From Anaerovoracaceae bacterium (GTDB lineage Bacteria; Bacillota; Clostridia; Peptostreptococcales; Anaerovoracaceae), in the NCBI GenBank assembly GCA_029983755.1, contig JASBYX010000008.1:1-44088 (forward strand): a DNA stretch of 44,088 bases, given 5' to 3'. The first letter of the stretch is position 1. Each line of letters starts with the position of its first letter. Positions 30,336-38,638 of this stretch are shown here, in pieces. The notes under the pieces were generated by a model, which worked only from the letters and a program-made list of their open reading frames with translations, searched no databases and was not told the DNA's origin. The position numbers were made by a program, and so were the translations under genes.

Positions 30336-30796
30336 TTACAGGTAATGTATTAGCACTATTTGGAGCAGCAATTGCCAGTTTAGCAGGTATTGGAAGTGCA
30401 ATCGGTGTAGGCATAGCCGGTCAGGCAGCTGCAGGAGTTTTGGCTGAAGACCCTAAGAAGTTCGGTAGAACCCTGATTATCCAGGCTGTACCGGGAACAC
30501 AGGGAATTTACGGTTTGCTGATGGCATTCCTGATCTTTATAAGAGTTGGCCTCTTCGGTGGACAGATGCAGGATCTTGATGTTACTACAGGACTTCTCAT
30601 CATGGTATCAGGACTTCCAATTGGACTTATCGGTCTTTGGTCCGGTATCGCCCAGGGAAAGACAGCAGCATCCGGAGTAATGCTTATGGGAAAGAGACCG
30701 GATCAGTTCATCAAAGGTATAATTTACGCCGCAATGGTTGAAACTTACGCTATCTTCGCATTGCTTCTATCAATTCTTATTCTGTTCAACATCTAA
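30332..30796 (+). CDS. ntpK: V-type ATPase rotor-ring subunit K, Na+-type ligand set
   Basis: A 154-residue double hairpin (four membrane segments) that makes the rotor ring. Only the second hairpin has the ion-carrying Glu, E137 in MVETYA. The ligands known for Na+ in Enterococcus hirae NtpK are all present at matching positions: VPGTQG gives T56 and Q57, GIAQGK gives Q108, plus E137 (V53 stands for the Leu whose main-chain oxygen binds). This predicts Na+ rather than H+ transport. The ATG overlaps the subunit I stop, and GGAGG precedes it. A branched stem starts 9 nt after its stop, and the following gap of 232 nt is the only long one in the operon. Confidence 0.94.
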   Translation: MITGNVLALFGAAIASLAGIGSAIGVGIAGQAAAGVLAEDPKKFGRTLIIQAVPGTQGIYGLLMAFLIFIRVGLFGGQMQDLDVTTGLLIMVSGLPIGLIGLWSGIAQGKTAASGVMLMGKRPDQFIKGIIYAAMVETYAIFALLLSILILFNI

Positions 30797-31028
30797 TGGC
30801 AAATGTCTGATTTTCGCAGGTGAATTACCACCGTTTGTCAGACTGGATTATTGGATTTGTAATGTCTTGTTACTACAAGCAAAATAGCTGCTCACCGAAG
30901 TGAACTCTTCGGATAGCGAAGTGATTTGCTCAGGAATGCATAGTATTTTGTTCGGGTAGCCAAAGTGTTTTGCTTGGGAATTGACAGGATTGTGAAGAGA
31001 TGGAAATTTTGAAGATGAGGAGATTTAA
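30797..31028 (+). other. Intra-operon gap with hairpin and degenerate repeats
   Basis: No gene is seen. A branched hairpin (GTCTGA 30805-30810 with TCAGAC 30838-30843; inner GGTG/CACC) starts 9 nt after ntpK. It has no T-run, so it is more likely a 3'-end stabiliser or processing site than a terminator. Then come imperfect repeats of about 21 nt, clearest at 30914-30934 and 30957-30978 (TAGC..AAGTG.TTTGCT.GG), with a shortened one at 30941-30956. A TTGACA at 30981 has no convincing -10. Confidence 0.5.
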
Positions 31029-31616
31029 ATGAGTGTAGAAAAAATAACCTCAAAGATCCTTGAGGATGCCAGGGCTCAGGCGGATGCAATCACAGGAGAT
31101 GCGAAGCTGAGAGCTGACGGAATCATAAAGGATGCCCAGGAGAAGGCCGAGAAGCTCCTTGAGGACTACAAGGCCCGCGGGGAAGAGGAGAAAGGAAAGC
31201 TCATCGACAGAAAGAAGTCGGTGGCGGATATAGACGGTAGAAAGCTGACCCTGGAAGTCAAGCAGAGAATCATCGACAAGACTTTCGCACTGGCCTCTGA
31301 GAAGATTGCTTCTATGGACGAAGACAAATATATCGATTTTCTCGTAGGGAAGATCGAAAAGTCCGGAATCAAGGACGGAGACGTTGTAATGAACAGCCAG
31401 CAGAGGGAAAAGATCGGGCCTAAGCTTGTGGATGAGCTGAACAAGAGGATTTCAGGCGCCGAAGACCGAGGATTTACCCTTTCCGAAGAGACCAGAAAGA
31501 TGGTTGGGGGATTCATGATTAAACAGGGACAAGTTTACATGAATGGAACCTTAGAAAACCTTCTGGAAGAAGAACAGGGAGAGATAATTTCCTCCGTGGT
31601 GGAAAAGCTGTTTTAG
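31029..31616 (+). CDS. ntpE: V-type ATPase subunit E
   Basis: A 195-residue peripheral stalk subunit. It has a long charged helix (KITSKILEDARAQADAITGDAKLRADGIIKDAQEKAEKLLEDYK) that pairs with subunit G/H, then a compact C-terminal domain that docks on the A3B3 head (about residues 95-195, ending EEEQGEIISSVVEKLF). A GAGGAG site precedes the ATG. It is the first gene after the intra-operon gap. Confidence 0.88.
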   Translation: MSVEKITSKILEDARAQADAITGDAKLRADGIIKDAQEKAEKLLEDYKARGEEEKGKLIDRKKSVADIDGRKLTLEVKQRIIDKTFALASEKIASMDEDKYIDFLVGKIEKSGIKDGDVVMNSQQREKIGPKLVDELNKRISGAEDRGFTLSEETRKMVGGFMIKQGQVYMNGTLENLLEEEQGEIISSVVEKLF

Positions 31617-31644
31617 TTCTAAGAGGAAGATGTAAGGAGAGATA

Positions 31645-32649
31645 ATGAGAAAGCCATTAGAAGAATATACATTTGCAACGGCATATATCGGTTCCTTCGT
31701 CAGCAAACTGATGAACAAGCAGGACTTGATGCGTCTTGCGCAGGCAAAGGATTTGGCAGCTATAGAGAGCATTCTTGTGGACTTCGGATACGGAGAAGCC
31801 AAGGAACTTTACGATGGAGATATTGAGTTCTTCATACGTAGGGAACAGAACAGGCTGATACGCATGATTTTTTCAACTGTCCCAAGAAAGGAAGAGATGG
31901 GGCTTTTCACCCTTCCTATGGATTATCACAATGTGAAGGTAAGTCTTAAATCTGAATTCCTTGGAATTACTCCTGATGACAACAATCTGGTTTCATCAGG
32001 TGGGGTTTCCCAGCAGAAGATAATGGCAATGGTTAAGGAAAGAAACTATACCCATATGTCCTCATACATGAGGGCAGCCATCGAAGAAGCTGTAGACGCC
32101 TTTTCAAGATCTAGGGACCCACAGATGATAGACATCATTTTGGACAAAGCCTGCTACGAAGAGATGTATCAGATGGCTCTTAATGTTGACGTGGAGTTTG
32201 TTATCAATCTGGTAAAGAAGCAGCTGGACCTTTTGAATCTTAAGGCTTTCGTAAGGCTTAGACAGATGGGAAAAACCTGGAATGTATACGAGCGTGTTTA
32301 TCTCGATCATGGGAACGTACCTATGAGCCTGTATACAGAGCACTGGGAGGAAAGCTACAGTCAGATTGCCGACAGGCTGGCACCATACAAACTCAAAGAA
32401 GTTTTGGAAAAGGGAGCAGCCCAAGTTGTGGAAAAAGGTGATTTCAGCTTGCTGGAAAAGTTGTGTGACGATGCACTTATGGAGTACAACAAAACAGCTA
32501 AGTACGAGTCTTTTGGTATCGCTCCGATAGTAGCGTACTGGCTTGCCAAGGAAGTTGAGATCGACAACCTGAGAATAATTCTCTTAGGCAAGAAAGTCGG
32601 CCTTCCCCCTGAGAGCATAATAGAAAGATTGAGGGAACCATATGTATAA
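31645..32649 (+). CDS. ntpC: V-type ATPase subunit C
   Basis: A 334-residue AC39/d-type central subunit. It sits on the K ring and links it to the shaft (D and F). It is helical throughout with no membrane segment. The AC39 pattern YATAYIGSFVSKLM-like TFATAYIGSFVSKLMNKQDLMRLAQAKDLAAIESIL lies at the start, followed by DYHNVKVSLKSEF and the C-terminal GIAPIVAYWLAKEVEIDNLRIILLGKKVGLPPESIIERLREPYV. The latter is the conserved family end. The stop overlaps the start of subunit F by 8 bp. Confidence 0.92.
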   Translation: MRKPLEEYTFATAYIGSFVSKLMNKQDLMRLAQAKDLAAIESILVDFGYGEAKELYDGDIEFFIRREQNRLIRMIFSTVPRKEEMGLFTLPMDYHNVKVSLKSEFLGITPDDNNLVSSGGVSQQKIMAMVKERNYTHMSSYMRAAIEEAVDAFSRSRDPQMIDIILDKACYEEMYQMALNVDVEFVINLVKKQLDLLNLKAFVRLRQMGKTWNVYERVYLDHGNVPMSLYTEHWEESYSQIADRLAPYKLKEVLEKGAAQVVEKGDFSLLEKLCDDALMEYNKTAKYESFGIAPIVAYWLAKEVEIDNLRIILLGKKVGLPPESIIERLREPYV

Positions 32650-32965
32650 AATTGGAGTGATGGGTGACCGAGAATCTGTAATGAGTTTCAAGGCCTTGGG
32701 TCTTGATGTATTTCCATGCGAGACTGAGGAGAAGGCGAGGAAAATCCTCCACGAAATCGCAAAGGATAAGTATGGAATCATATATATAACAGAGGATTTG
32801 ATCAAGTCCATTGAAAAGGATATAGACAGGTATAATGACTCAATAATCCCTGCAATTATACCGATCCCAAGCAGGCAAGGTGCCTCGGGAATGGGGATGA
32901 TGAATGTTAAAAAATCCGTTGAACGTGCAGTGGGAGCGGATATACTATTTGGAGGTGACAAATAA
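32642..32965 (+). CDS. ntpG: V-type ATPase subunit F
   Basis: A 107-residue Rossmann-like shaft subunit: MYKIGVMGDRESVMSFKALGLDVFPCETEEKARKIL, then YGIIYITEDLI and PAIIPIPSRQGASGMGMMNVKKSVERAVGADIL. These match the E. hirae NtpG pattern IGDxxSVxxFxxLG...P.iiPIP. GAGGG precedes its ATG. It ends as TAATG, sharing one base with the subunit A start. Confidence 0.92.
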   Translation: MYKIGVMGDRESVMSFKALGLDVFPCETEEKARKILHEIAKDKYGIIYITEDLIKSIEKDIDRYNDSIIPAIIPIPSRQGASGMGMMNVKKSVERAVGADILFGGDK

Positions 32966-34743
32966 TGAGTCAAGGAAAAATTGTTAAGGTTTCAGGCCCA
33001 CTGGTAGTCGCATCAGGAATGTCAGAAGCAGATATGTTTGACGTTGTTCGTGTAGGCGACCAAGGTCTGATTGGAGAAATCTTGGAGATGAGAGGAGATC
33101 TCGCATCCATTCAGGTTTATGAAGATACAGCAGGTATAGGACCGGGAGCACCTGTAGTTACAACGGGGGCACCGCTTTCAGTTGAACTTGGACCGGGACT
33201 TATTGAAACCATCTATGATGGAATTCAAAGGCCTCTTGAAGGAATGTATGAGGCTGTTGGCAGCAATATTACCAGGGGAATTGCTGTACCTGCTTTAGAT
33301 AGAGATAAGAAGTGGAAGTTTTCACCTTCAGCAAATGAGGGAGATGAGGTTGGCCCGGGAGATGTAATCGGAACTGTTCAGGAGACGATGGTGGTGGAAC
33401 AAAAGATTATGGTTCCGCCGGGGGTTTCCGGAGAGATCAAAGAGATTTATTCCGGTGCATTCACAGTAACTGAGACGGTCTGCGTTCTGGAGCTTTCTGA
33501 CGGATCAACCAAGGAGCTTTCTCTCATGCAGAAGTGGCCTGTTCGTCGTGGCAGACCATACAAGGAAAAGCTCGTTCCTGAGATGCCACTTTTGACAGGA
33601 CAGAGGGTTATCGATACTCTGTTCCCAATCGCAAAGGGTGGAGTTGCAGCGGTTCCGGGACCATTCGGATCCGGAAAGACAGTAGTTCAGCACCAGCTTG
33701 CAAAGTGGGCGGATGCAGATATTGTAGTATACATCGGATGCGGAGAACGTGGTAACGAGATGACAGACGTTCTCATGGAATTCCCTGAACTTAAGGACCC
33801 TCATACAGGAGAGTCTCTCATGAAGAGAACAGTACTTATTGCAAATACATCCGACATGCCCGTAGCTGCCCGTGAGGCATCAATATACACAGGTATTACC
33901 ATCGCAGAATACTTCCGAGATATGGGATATTCAGTAGCACTTATGGCTGACTCCACATCCAGGTGGGCTGAAGCCCTCCGTGAGATGTCCGGTCGTCTTG
34001 AGGAAATGCCGGGTGAAGAGGGTTATCCTGCATACCTGGGTTCAAGACTTGCACAGTTCTACGAGAGAGCAGGAAGAGTAGTTTCACTTGGTAAGGATGG
34101 AAGAGTTGGTGCGCTGTCTGCAATAGGAGCAGTTTCACCTCCGGGAGGAGACGTTTCAGAGCCTGTTTCCCAGGCAACACTTAGAATTGTAAAGGTGTTC
34201 TGGGCACTTGATGCTCAGCTTGCATACAGGAGACATTTCCCTGCAATCAACTGGCTATCAAGCTATTCCCTATATGTTGATAGGCTCACAAAGTGGTATG
34301 AGGAAAACGTTAGCGATCAGTTCCCTAAGTTAAGGATGGACACCATTAGGCTACTTCAGGAAGAAGCTGAACTTCAGGAAATCGTACAGCTTGTAGGTGT
34401 GGATGCACTTTCTCCTGAGGATAGAATCAAACTTGAGGCTTGTAAGTCGATTCGTGAGGACTACCTTCACCAGAACGCTTTCCACGATATAGATACATAT
34501 ACTTCAATGGATAAGCAGTTCAAGCTTATGAGACTTATCATGGCCTACTACAATCAGGCTAGGGAAGCGGTTAAAAAAGGCGCAAACTACAATAAGCTGA
34601 TCAGTCTTCCTGTCAGAGAAAAGATAGGCCGTTTCAAGTATGTGAAGGAAGAAGATACAGACAAGCGATTTGATGAGGTAATGAAGGAACTTCGTGACTC
34701 AATCGCTGAACTAGTAAACAAGGGGGATGATTATAATGATTAA
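32965..34743 (+). CDS. ntpA: V-type ATPase catalytic subunit A
   Basis: The 592-residue ATP-hydrolysing (or synthesising) subunit. Walker A GPFGSGKTV is at about residues 232-240, after the bulge domain typical of A subunits (about residues 110-190). The catalytic Glu lies in GCGERGNEMTDVL (about residue 260), and ALMADSTSRWAEALREMSGRLEEMPGEEGYPAYLGSRLA follows, the diagnostic V-type A signature. Length is normal and there is no intein at the P-loop. GGAGGTG lies 7 nt before the ATG. The stop overlaps the subunit B start. Confidence 0.97.
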   Translation: MSQGKIVKVSGPLVVASGMSEADMFDVVRVGDQGLIGEILEMRGDLASIQVYEDTAGIGPGAPVVTTGAPLSVELGPGLIETIYDGIQRPLEGMYEAVGSNITRGIAVPALDRDKKWKFSPSANEGDEVGPGDVIGTVQETMVVEQKIMVPPGVSGEIKEIYSGAFTVTETVCVLELSDGSTKELSLMQKWPVRRGRPYKEKLVPEMPLLTGQRVIDTLFPIAKGGVAAVPGPFGSGKTVVQHQLAKWADADIVVYIGCGERGNEMTDVLMEFPELKDPHTGESLMKRTVLIANTSDMPVAAREASIYTGITIAEYFRDMGYSVALMADSTSRWAEALREMSGRLEEMPGEEGYPAYLGSRLAQFYERAGRVVSLGKDGRVGALSAIGAVSPPGGDVSEPVSQATLRIVKVFWALDAQLAYRRHFPAINWLSSYSLYVDRLTKWYEENVSDQFPKLRMDTIRLLQEEAELQEIVQLVGVDALSPEDRIKLEACKSIREDYLHQNAFHDIDTYTSMDKQFKLMRLIMAYYNQAREAVKKGANYNKLISLPVREKIGRFKYVKEEDTDKRFDEVMKELRDSIAELVNKGDDYND

Positions 34744-36109
34744 GGAATACAAGACCATATCTGAAGTAGTAGGACCTTTGATGCTAGTTGAAAACGTAGA
34801 AGGTGTAACCTACGATGAACTTGGAGAAATCGTTCTCCCAAACGGAGAAACCAGACTTTGCAGAGTTCTTGAGGTTAATGGAAATAATGCCATGGTTCAG
34901 CTCTTTGAGAGCTCAGCAGGTATAAACCTGGCAGAAAGTACAGTTAAGTTCCTAGGCAGGGGTACACAACTAAAGGTATCCCCTGAGATGATGGGAAGGG
35001 TGTTTGACGGTATGGGCAGGCCTAAGGATGGTGGGCCTGACATCATTGCGGAAAAGTCCCTTGACATCAACGGGCTGCCGATGAATCCGGCTGCCAGAGA
35101 CTACCCTGCTGAGTTCATTCAGACCGGGGTTTCTGCTATCGATGGGCTGAACACTCTGGTTCGAGGGCAGAAACTTCCGATTTTCTCAGGAAATGGGCTT
35201 CCTCATGCTGAGCTTGCGGCGCAGATTGCAAGGCAGGCAAAGGTGCGTGGGGGAGAGAGTAACTTTGCCGTTGTTTTTGCAGCTATAGGTATAACATATG
35301 AGGAAGCCGACTTCTTCGCAGCGGACTTCAGGCGCACAGGTGCTATAGATAGAACCGTTATGTTCCTAAACTTGGCAAATGACCCTGCGGTTGAACGTAT
35401 TGCAACACCTCGTATGGCTCTGACCGCAGCTGAATATTTGGCATTTGAACTAGGCATGCATGTGCTTGTAATTCTAACGGACATCACAAACTACGCTGAG
35501 GCGCTTCGTGAGGTGTCAGCAGCTAGAAAAGAAGTTCCGGGCCGTCGTGGATATCCGGGATATCTATATACAGACCTTGCCACAATGTACGAGAGAGCAG
35601 GTCGTAAGAAGGGCCAGGAGGGCTCCATCACTTTGATTCCTATCCTGTCCATGCCGGAGGATGATATTACTCACCCAATCCCTGACCTCACAGGATATAT
35701 CACAGAGGGACAGATAATTCTTTCCCGTGAACTTTACAGAAAGAATATCAAACCTCCTATCAATGTTTTGCCGTCCCTATCCCGTCTAAAGGATAAGGGT
35801 ATCGGAGACGGAAAAACCCGAGAAGACCATGCGGACACAATGAACCAGCTGTTCGCTGCTTATGCAAGGGGTAAAGAGGCCCTTGAGCTCATGACTATTT
35901 TGGGTGAGGCGGCTCTGAGTGATGTTGACCTGATGTATGCAAAGTTCTCTCAGGAATTTGAGCAGAAGTATGTATCCCAAGGCTACAATACGGATCGTAC
36001 AATTGAAGAGACCTTGGATATTGGCTGGGAGCTTCTAAAGATTCTACCTAAGAGCGAGCTTAAGCGTATTGATGATGAGTATATTGAGAAATACCTTTCT
36101 GAAGAGTAA
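34736..36109 (+). CDS. ntpB: V-type ATPase regulatory subunit B
   Basis: The 457-residue non-catalytic nucleotide-binding partner of subunit A. Its P-loop is the degenerate FSGNGLPHAELAAQIARQA (about residues 149-167). TNYAEALREVSAARKEVPGRRGYPGYLYTDLATMYERAGR is the B signature (about residues 253-292), followed by GYITEGQIILSRELY. Two ATGs are in frame: 34727 abuts the AGGGGG site, while 34736 lies 9 nt from it, so 34736 is the start, giving an 8-bp overlap with subunit A. Confidence 0.96.
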   Translation: MIKEYKTISEVVGPLMLVENVEGVTYDELGEIVLPNGETRLCRVLEVNGNNAMVQLFESSAGINLAESTVKFLGRGTQLKVSPEMMGRVFDGMGRPKDGGPDIIAEKSLDINGLPMNPAARDYPAEFIQTGVSAIDGLNTLVRGQKLPIFSGNGLPHAELAAQIARQAKVRGGESNFAVVFAAIGITYEEADFFAADFRRTGAIDRTVMFLNLANDPAVERIATPRMALTAAEYLAFELGMHVLVILTDITNYAEALREVSAARKEVPGRRGYPGYLYTDLATMYERAGRKKGQEGSITLIPILSMPEDDITHPIPDLTGYITEGQIILSRELYRKNIKPPINVLPSLSRLKDKGIGDGKTREDHADTMNQLFAAYARGKEALELMTILGEAALSDVDLMYAKFSQEFEQKYVSQGYNTDRTIEETLDIGWELLKILPKSELKRIDDEYIEKYLSEE

Positions 36110-36148
36110 AGTTTTGCAACAAAATAGCTAAAGAAAGAAGGTTTTTCT

Positions 36149-36847
36149 ATGGAAAGAATGAAGGTCAATCCTACGAGGATGATGCTGACCACCCTGAAAA
36201 AAAGGCTGGCAACAGCAACTCGTGGACACAAATTGATGAAGGATAAAAGAGACGAGCTGATGAAGACCTTCCTTGAGGTTGCTAAGGAAAATGGTAAGCT
36301 TAGACAGGAGGTTGAAGCCGGTCTTGAAAACGTATATCAGGCTTTCACCATTGCATCTGCTATAATGTCCAGCGAGGTAATGGAGGAGTCATTGATGTTC
36401 CCCAAACAGGGTGTTAACCTTGATATGGAGAGAAAAAACATCATGAGCGTTGAGGTCCCTATCTTTTCTTTTGAGACTGAGGCGGAGGAATCTGCTGATA
36501 TTTTCCCATATGGCTTTGCCAGGACATCAGGGGAACTGGATACTGCAATAAGCGGACTTTCGGATATGTTTCCAAAGCTTTTGGAACTTGCAGCCAAAGA
36601 GAAGGAGACAGCCCTTTTGGCGGCTGAGCTTGAAAAGACAAGAAGGCGTGTAAACGCATTGGAATACGTTGTTATCCCAAGACTTGAAGTTACAATCAAA
36701 TATATAACCATGAAACTTGATGAGGATGAGAGAGGTAATCAGACCAGGCTCATGAAGGTAAAAGATATGATGCTTGAAGAGGCAATCCGTCAGAGAAGAA
36801 AAAAAGATGAAGAATGCTTTGGGGACGGCAGTTGCAACGAAGGCTAG
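36149..36847 (+). CDS. ntpD: V-type ATPase central shaft subunit D
   Basis: The 232-residue shaft subunit, an antiparallel coiled coil. It has the conserved start VNPTRMMLTTLKKRLATATRGHKLMKDKRDELM and the C-terminal KTRRRVNALEYVVIPRLEVTIKYITMKLDEDERGNQTRLMKVKDMM. It is normal in length apart from a C-terminal cysteine-containing tail (EECFGDGSCNEG). It ends the operon. No ntpH or ntpJ follows, unlike in Enterococcus hirae. Confidence 0.94.
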   Translation: MERMKVNPTRMMLTTLKKRLATATRGHKLMKDKRDELMKTFLEVAKENGKLRQEVEAGLENVYQAFTIASAIMSSEVMEESLMFPKQGVNLDMERKNIMSVEVPIFSFETEAEESADIFPYGFARTSGELDTAISGLSDMFPKLLELAAKEKETALLAAELEKTRRRVNALEYVVIPRLEVTIKYITMKLDEDERGNQTRLMKVKDMMLEEAIRQRRKKDEECFGDGSCNEG

Positions 36848-36881
36848 TATTTTGGCAAGATGTGTTTAACTTAGTAGACTG

Positions 36882-36920
36882 GTGGGCATAGATTTTCGAA
36901 AGAAACTCTAAGCCCACTAT
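36882..36920 (+). terminator. Likely terminator after the V-ATPase operon
   Basis: GTGGGC-TAGA-TTT arm (from 36882) pairs with AAACTCTAAGCCCAC (to 36917) with two mismatches and a short loop. Only a weak TATTTGTGATTTG tract follows. A possible dlt promoter TTGGCA-N17-TAGACT (36852-36880) precedes it. Confidence 0.55.
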
Positions 36921-36961
36921 TTGTGATTTGTATGGAATTTTAAAGGAGTATTGTATAGTAT

Positions 36962-38638
36962 ATGATTAATGTACTTGAGAAAATAGAGTTTTTTGCATCA
37001 AAATCACCTGACAGGATCGCTTTTGAGTCTGTTAGAGGGAGCATTTCCTATGGGAAGCTGTGGGAGTGCTCTGAGGTTTTGGCAGGAAGAATAGGAGCCC
37101 TGGAGGCTGAGGGGATAGTCAGGCGGGGAGAGCCAATAGCGGTTTTTGGGCACAAGGAACCGGAGATGCTTGTGTCCTTTGTTGCCTGTGCAAGGATGGG
37201 ACACCCTTATTGCCCTCTCGATAGATCAATGCCGGAAAGTAGGATCAAAGATATTTTAGCCGAAATAGGGACATCTGTAATGATCAGGTGTGAAGATGAG
37301 GAAGCTAAGATATTCCAAGTTCCTGAATCGATCCTAGGAGAGAAATGTAGAGATTCTGCCTATCACGGAGATCCCGAAAGGTCTTCAACCTGTTGCGATG
37401 ATTCTCTTAACGGAAAGTCTGAAAGTTCTTCAACCGGTTGTGATGATGCTCTCGACGAAAATGTCATGTATATCATATTCACCTCAGGGAGTACCGGAAA
37501 GCCTAAGGGGGTGGAGGTTACCAGCGAAAACCTGGGCAATTTCCTTGAATGGATGACAGGTGTCGCAACGGATATTGGGGAAAAGGAAGGGAAGGTGTTC
37601 CTAAATCAGGCACCTTATTCATTTGACCTTTCAGTTATGGATACTTATACAGCCCTTGCATCAGGGGGAACCATTGCAAGTTTAGATAAAGAGGTCTTGG
37701 CAAATCCCGCAAGGACTATGGATTTCCTAAGAGAGAAAAAACCGGAATACTGGATTTCAACTCCTAGCTTTGTGGACATGATCCTAGCTGAGAAAGACTT
37801 TACCCAGGAGAATTTTCCTCATATTCACGTATTCTATTTCTGTGGGGAAAGACTTACTAAGGCCACTGCTGAAAAATTAATGACAGCCTTCCCGGATTCA
37901 AAAGTTATCAATACTTACGGACCGACGGAGAGCACTGTAGCTATTTCTCAGGTTGAAATCAAAAGGGAACATATTGAGGCAGAAGATGAGCTTCCTGTTG
38001 GGCAGGTGAAGCCCGGGACAACTGTTCTCATAGGAATGGAAAACGGAGAAATCGCTACGGATAAAGAAGATGGAAAGATTGGAGAAATCCTCATAGAAGG
38101 TAACACTGTTGCAAAGGGATATTTCCGAGCCCCTGAAAAGACTGATGCCGCCTTTGAGAAAACTCCTGCAGATGAAAAATTTTATGCCTGTGAGAAAACT
38201 CCTGAAGATGAAAAAATTTATGCCGGTGAGAAAACTCCTGAAGGTAGTGAGGGTAGCAAGAGCAGGCGTTACCATACCGGTGACTTAGGCTATTTTAAGG
38301 CGGGGCAGCTTTACTGCATAGGCAGGACGGACCTTCAAGTGAAGGTTCATGGCTACAGAATGGAGCTTGGAGACATCGAAGCAAATATTTTGTCTATGAG
38401 GGAAGTTGAGGCTGTCTGTGTGGTTCCAAAGCGCAGCGACGGCAAAATAAGAAGTCTTACAGGTTTTGTTGTAGCTCCTTCAATGGAGGGAACATTTGGG
38501 GATGGAAAGAAGGTGAAAGCACATCTCAAGGAGCTTTTGCCGGAGTACATGGTTCCAAAGAAAATCAAGTTCATCGAAAGTCTGCCAATGACTGCAAACG
38601 GTAAGATTGATCGGAAAAAGTTGGAGGAAGAAGCATGA
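36962..38638 (+). CDS. dltA: D-alanine--D-alanyl carrier protein ligase DltA
   Basis: Activates D-alanine with ATP and loads it on DltC for lipoteichoic acid D-alanylation. The adenylation motifs are in order: FTSGSTGKPKGVEVT (about residue 177), TYGPTEST (about 319), HTGDLGY (about 439) and the catalytic lysine in TANGKIDRKK at the end. The length of 558 exceeds the usual 500-510. The surplus is two repetitive insertions. One lies just before the P-loop (about residues 137-168, two related units with SSTxCDD). The other (about residues 399-428) contains repeats of EKTPxDEKxYAx encoded by 36-bp units. The ribosome site is 13 nt from the ATG, rather far. Confidence 0.93.
   Translation: MINVLEKIEFFASKSPDRIAFESVRGSISYGKLWECSEVLAGRIGALEAEGIVRRGEPIAVFGHKEPEMLVSFVACARMGHPYCPLDRSMPESRIKDILAEIGTSVMIRCEDEEAKIFQVPESILGEKCRDSAYHGDPERSSTCCDDSLNGKSESSSTGCDDALDENVMYIIFTSGSTGKPKGVEVTSENLGNFLEWMTGVATDIGEKEGKVFLNQAPYSFDLSVMDTYTALASGGTIASLDKEVLANPARTMDFLREKKPEYWISTPSFVDMILAEKDFTQENFPHIHVFYFCGERLTKATAEKLMTAFPDSKVINTYGPTESTVAISQVEIKREHIEAEDELPVGQVKPGTTVLIGMENGEIATDKEDGKIGEILIEGNTVAKGYFRAPEKTDAAFEKTPADEKFYACEKTPEDEKIYAGEKTPEGSEGSKSRRYHTGDLGYFKAGQLYCIGRTDLQVKVHGYRMELGDIEANILSMREVEAVCVVPKRSDGKIRSLTGFVVAPSMEGTFGDGKKVKAHLKELLPEYMVPKKIKFIESLPMTANGKIDRKKLEEEA
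37376..37459 (+). repeat. 45-bp imperfect duplication within dltA
   Basis: Units start at 37376 and 37421 and both begin GAAAG(G/T)TCTTCAACC. They encode related serine, cysteine and aspartate-rich stretches just before the P-loop. Confidence 0.75.
38156..38245 (+). repeat. 36-bp tandem repeat within dltA
   Basis: Units at 38156-38191 and 38192-38227 and a partial third from 38228. All start GAGAAAACTCCTG and all are in frame. Confidence 0.85.

Noticed and set aside
33655..33685. Intein in V-ATPase subunit A at the P-loop
   Set aside because: The P-loop is continuous and the protein has the normal 592 residues.
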